Source: DATKMS01 sp035541735 (GTDB lineage: Bacteria; Desulfobacterota; Binatia; HRBIN30). From it: a DNA stretch of 43,225 nucleotides. Positions 41,904-43,225 of the stretch are shown here, one piece after another. The stretch lies in assembly GCA_035541735.1 (NCBI GenBank), contig DATKMS010000002.1, forward strand, positions 1-43,225, read 5' to 3'. How positions within the stretch are numbered: position 1 is the stretch's first letter; the number at the start of each line of letters is the position of its first letter. The translations under genes and the position numbers were made by a program. The notes under the pieces are model-generated. The model was not told where the DNA came from, made no database searches, and saw nothing but the letters and a program-made list of their open reading frames with translations.

Positions 41904-42070
41904 CCTGCTAGCCGCGGAGCAGCGATCACGTCCTGGGCCATCTCTGTAAAGCCAATTCCGAGACACTACACTAGGTGATGGAGAAGGTTGACGAGGAGGG
42001 CAACGTGCTCGGCTTTTCTGTGTTGCGGGTCAGCGCGCTCAAGGAAGCGCCGCTCGAGGTTGCGCTGTGA

Positions 42071-42281
42071 GGCATGCGAGCAGTTGCGTCGCGAATGCCG
42101 GCGGTACGCGCATACGATCATGATCGACGGTGGCGAGGGGGGAGATTCCGAACAGCTGACGCCGCCGCCGAGGCGATTGCGGACTGGATTTCGGGCATGG
42201 AGACGAGGGTACTCCCGAGGCGATGATATGATTCCGGGTTGGGAGGGCACGGCCCGCCGTGCTCCTGTCCGTCCTCCCGGA
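42071..42281. other. Short spacer with possible gene remnant
   Basis: No intact gene. A plus-strand reading near 42155-42225 gives ADAAAEAIADWISGMETRVL before a stop, helix-like and perhaps the tail of a decayed gene. Confidence 0.25.
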
Positions 42282-42305
42282 CACGAGCACGATCACGAAC
42301 ACGAA
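42282..42305 (+). repeat. Hexamer array, copy 1
   Basis: Four 6-bp units CACGAG, CACGAT, CACGAA, CACGAA, 8 bp before an ATG. It is part of a roughly 115-bp segment duplicated at 42944-43057. Confidence 0.65.
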
Positions 42306-42313
42306 GAGGCCGC

Positions 42314-42367
42314 ATGATCGAGCGCCGGGAGCTGATGGCCAGGGCCGCGGCGTGTTGCAGTCTATGA
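42314..42367 (+). CDS. Short 17-codon reading before the DUF4258 gene
   Basis: ATG 42314 opens MIERRELMARAAACCSL and ends in a TGA that overlaps the DUF4258 ATG. Its first 13 residues match the reading at 43012 (MIDRTELMAKAVA). It may be a leader peptide or a truncated copy of a longer gene. Confidence 0.3.
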   Translation: MIERRELMARAAACCSL

Positions 42368-42711
42368 CGAGGCTGGCGATTATCGGGCAGCGCGAGCATC
42401 CACGAGGGCGCCTCTATGATCTGCGGGTCGGCGAGCAGTCGGTCTCAGCTCTGCTCACGTTTCATGCCTTGCAGCGGATGGAACGATGGCGGCTGTCCGA
42501 CCGCCAGACGTTGCAAGCATTGCTGTTTCCCGAAGAAGTGCTGCGCGGCCATGGTGGGCGGTTCATTGCACACCGTCGGATCCGAGCAAGGCTCATCCGA
42601 GCGGTGTATGAGTACGACGGCGAGCTCCCTGCAGTCATCACCGTTTATTCCCCACTCGCAAAGCGCTACTTTCGCGGCGGAGGACGCTATGAAGATCGCA
42701 TACTCGCCTGA
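42364..42711 (+). CDS. DUF4258 family protein
   Basis: ATG 42364 gives 115 residues with the DUF4258 layout: strand, FHALQRMERWRLSDRQTLQAL (the H-x6-R helix), LFPEEVLRGHGGRFIAHRRI, LIRAVYEYDGELPAVITVY and KRYF near the end. Related small proteins have RelE/BrnT-like folds, so an RNase-type toxin is conceivable. It overlaps the DUF2283 gene by 23 bp. Confidence 0.75.
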   Translation: MTRLAIIGQREHPRGRLYDLRVGEQSVSALLTFHALQRMERWRLSDRQTLQALLFPEEVLRGHGGRFIAHRRIRARLIRAVYEYDGELPAVITVYSPLAKRYFRGGGRYEDRILA

Positions 42712-42901
42712 TGCGGACGTGCTGACCATTCAACTGCGCGAGGGGCGACCAGCCGACTCGCGCGACCTCGCAGAGGGAGTGATCCTGCATCTCTCAGCGA
42801 AGGGCCAGCCGTTGGAAATCGAGATCCTGGACGCCTCGAAGGTGGTGCAGAAGAAGGATGTAGAGGTGTCGATGGTGGGGCTCTTTCCGAACGGCCGGTG
42901 A
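42689..42901 (+). CDS. DUF2283 domain protein (copy 3)
   Basis: The 70-residue product MKIAYSPDADVLTIQLREG...LEIEILDASKVVQKKD is a full DUF2283 domain with GGAGG before its ATG. It is the partner of the overlapping DUF4258 gene. Confidence 0.87.
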   Translation: MKIAYSPDADVLTIQLREGRPADSRDLAEGVILHLSAKGQPLEIEILDASKVVQKKDVEVSMVGLFPNGR

Positions 42902-42979
42902 TCGCTGATGCTGCGAGGCACTGAGATGATTGCGCGCAAGACGGCCACAGCCCGCCGCACTCCTTCCCATCGTCCCGCA

Positions 42980-43003
42980 CACGAGCACGATCACGAACAC
43001 GAA
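42980..43003 (+). repeat. Hexamer array, copy 2
   Basis: Same four units as copy 1 (CACGAG, CACGAT, CACGAA, CACGAA), again followed by an ATG (43012) after 8 bp. Confidence 0.65.
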
Positions 43004-43011
43004 GAGACGGT

Positions 43012-43225
43012 ATGATCGATCGCACGGAGCTGATGGCCAAGGCCGTGGCTTGGATGCAGGCGCGCGGGTGGAAGCGGAAGCTGGCGAAGCAGCGCGGGCG
43101 CGAGCAGAGCCTGTTCGAAGACAGACTTCAGGCTTCGGCCTTCGGACTTCAGGGGTTCGCCGATGAGCAGGGATCCTACCAAGTTGAAGCTCTTTCATCT
43201 CGCCGACGGATTGGCGGTGCAGGTC
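43012..43225 (+). CDS. Open reading with MIDR-type start, runs off window (doubtful)
   Basis: ATG 43012 opens MIDRTELMAKAVAWMQARGW, duplicating the start at 42314, and the frame stays open to the window end. It crosses the heptamer array and a better candidate gene in another frame, so only the first 35 codons may be real. The opening loosely recalls AbiEii-type nucleotidyltransferase N-termini, but that is weak. Confidence 0.25.
   Translation, partial: MIDRTELMAKAVAWMQARGWKRKLAKQRGREQSLFEDRLQASAFGLQGFADEQGSYQVEALSSRRRIGGAG
43126..43153 (+). repeat. Degenerate heptamer array before the last gene
   Basis: Four 7-bp units CTTCAGG, CTTCGGC, CTTCGGA, CTTCAGG, ending 9 bp before ATG 43163. Confidence 0.65.
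43163..43225 (+). CDS. Four-helix-bundle protein (S23/Avd-like), partial
   Basis: Only 21 codons are in the window: MSRDPTKLKLFHLADGLAVQV. This fits the opening of the four-helix-bundle (23S rRNA intervening-sequence / Avd-like) family, which typically starts with a short polar lead, then K-L-x-x-F-x-L-A-D-x-L-A-x-x-V. The family includes the DGR accessory protein Avd, but most members are of unknown role. The array just upstream and the short visible length leave doubt. Confidence 0.5.
   Translation, partial: MSRDPTKLKLFHLADGLAVQV

Larger units (their letters stand above)
41726..41970. mobile_element. MITE (IS630-like ends, CTAG target)
   Basis: A 245-bp non-coding element is flanked by CTAG on both sides. 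Its ends begin TGTAGTGTCTC on both strands, and the match extends imperfectly for about 30 bp (both arms share CTTTACA at 27 bases in). IS630-family elements insert at CTAG and duplicate TA, which fits. Internally it carries two REP hairpins in opposite orientation. Confidence 0.72.
41636..42070 (+). pseudogene. DUF2283 gene (copy 2) interrupted by a MITE
   Basis: GTG 41636 opens VKIWYEAEGDYLEVIFDQKP ending ETAND, the first half of a DUF2283 domain. The second half, VMEKVDEEGNVLGFSVLRVS through APLEVAL and a TGA at 42068, resumes at 41975. The 249 bp between them are a MITE copy plus one CTAG. Joined, the halves stay in frame but an in-frame TAG remains at the junction, so the gene was, or has become, non-functional. 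Confidence 0.7.

Noticed and set aside
41100..43225. Integron gene cassettes
   Set aside because: Small unrelated genes in series suggested cassettes, but I see no attC-type sites with the GTTRRRY core between them and no integrase.

Overview
The window is GC-rich chromosomal DNA from a Gram-negative bacterium. A complete type II secretion operon with PilM-like GspL and AsmA-like GspN, a fused CobA-HemD protein and a C5-pathway haem cluster suggest a deltaproteobacterial or Binatota-like lineage. That placement is inference from gene content, not a phylogeny. I recognised no rRNA, tRNA or CRISPR array.

Region 1 (1-15610, all minus strand) is a type II secretion locus in the order gspC-D-E-F-G-H-I-J-K-L-M-N. 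It is followed by an unknown bitopic protein and a sigma-54-dependent response regulator cut by the window start. Genes overlap or nearly touch, as in one operon. GspD has a glycine-rich insert and an unrecognised C-terminal domain. No prepilin peptidase (gspO) is present.

Region 2 (15611-22075, plus strand) starts at a divergent promoter: an A-type Fe-S carrier, a siroheme-synthase N-terminal protein, hemA, hemC, a cobA-hemD fusion and hemB. Together they make tetrapyrroles from glutamyl-tRNA, with a branch towards siroheme. infA follows with its own promoter.

Region 3 (22076-29935) holds a stand-alone receiver protein, an ECF sigma / anti-sigma / DUF3106 operon, a DksA-like protein, dxr, a D,D-carboxypeptidase, a VOC protein, some unknown proteins and a 133-bp REP-containing element.

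Region 4 (30007-37598) has a beta-lactamase-fold hydrolase, a GPH-type transporter, an MltD-like lytic transglycosylase and a peptide ABC transporter (binding protein and two permeases, no ATPases).

Region 5 (37599-43225) is a gene-poor accessory region. It contains unknown proteins on more AT-rich DNA, REP hairpins, a strong terminator, five 41-bp tandem repeats beside a near-perfect palindrome, and repeated small modules of DUF4258-like and DUF2283 genes. One DUF2283 gene is split by a MITE with CTAG flanks. The window ends in what looks like a four-helix-bundle protein gene.

Across regions 3-5, short degenerate tandem arrays with a 6-8 bp period and a different unit at each site lie at gene boundaries, mostly just 3' of stop codons. 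These arrays and the DUF4258/DUF2283 modules are the least explained features here.
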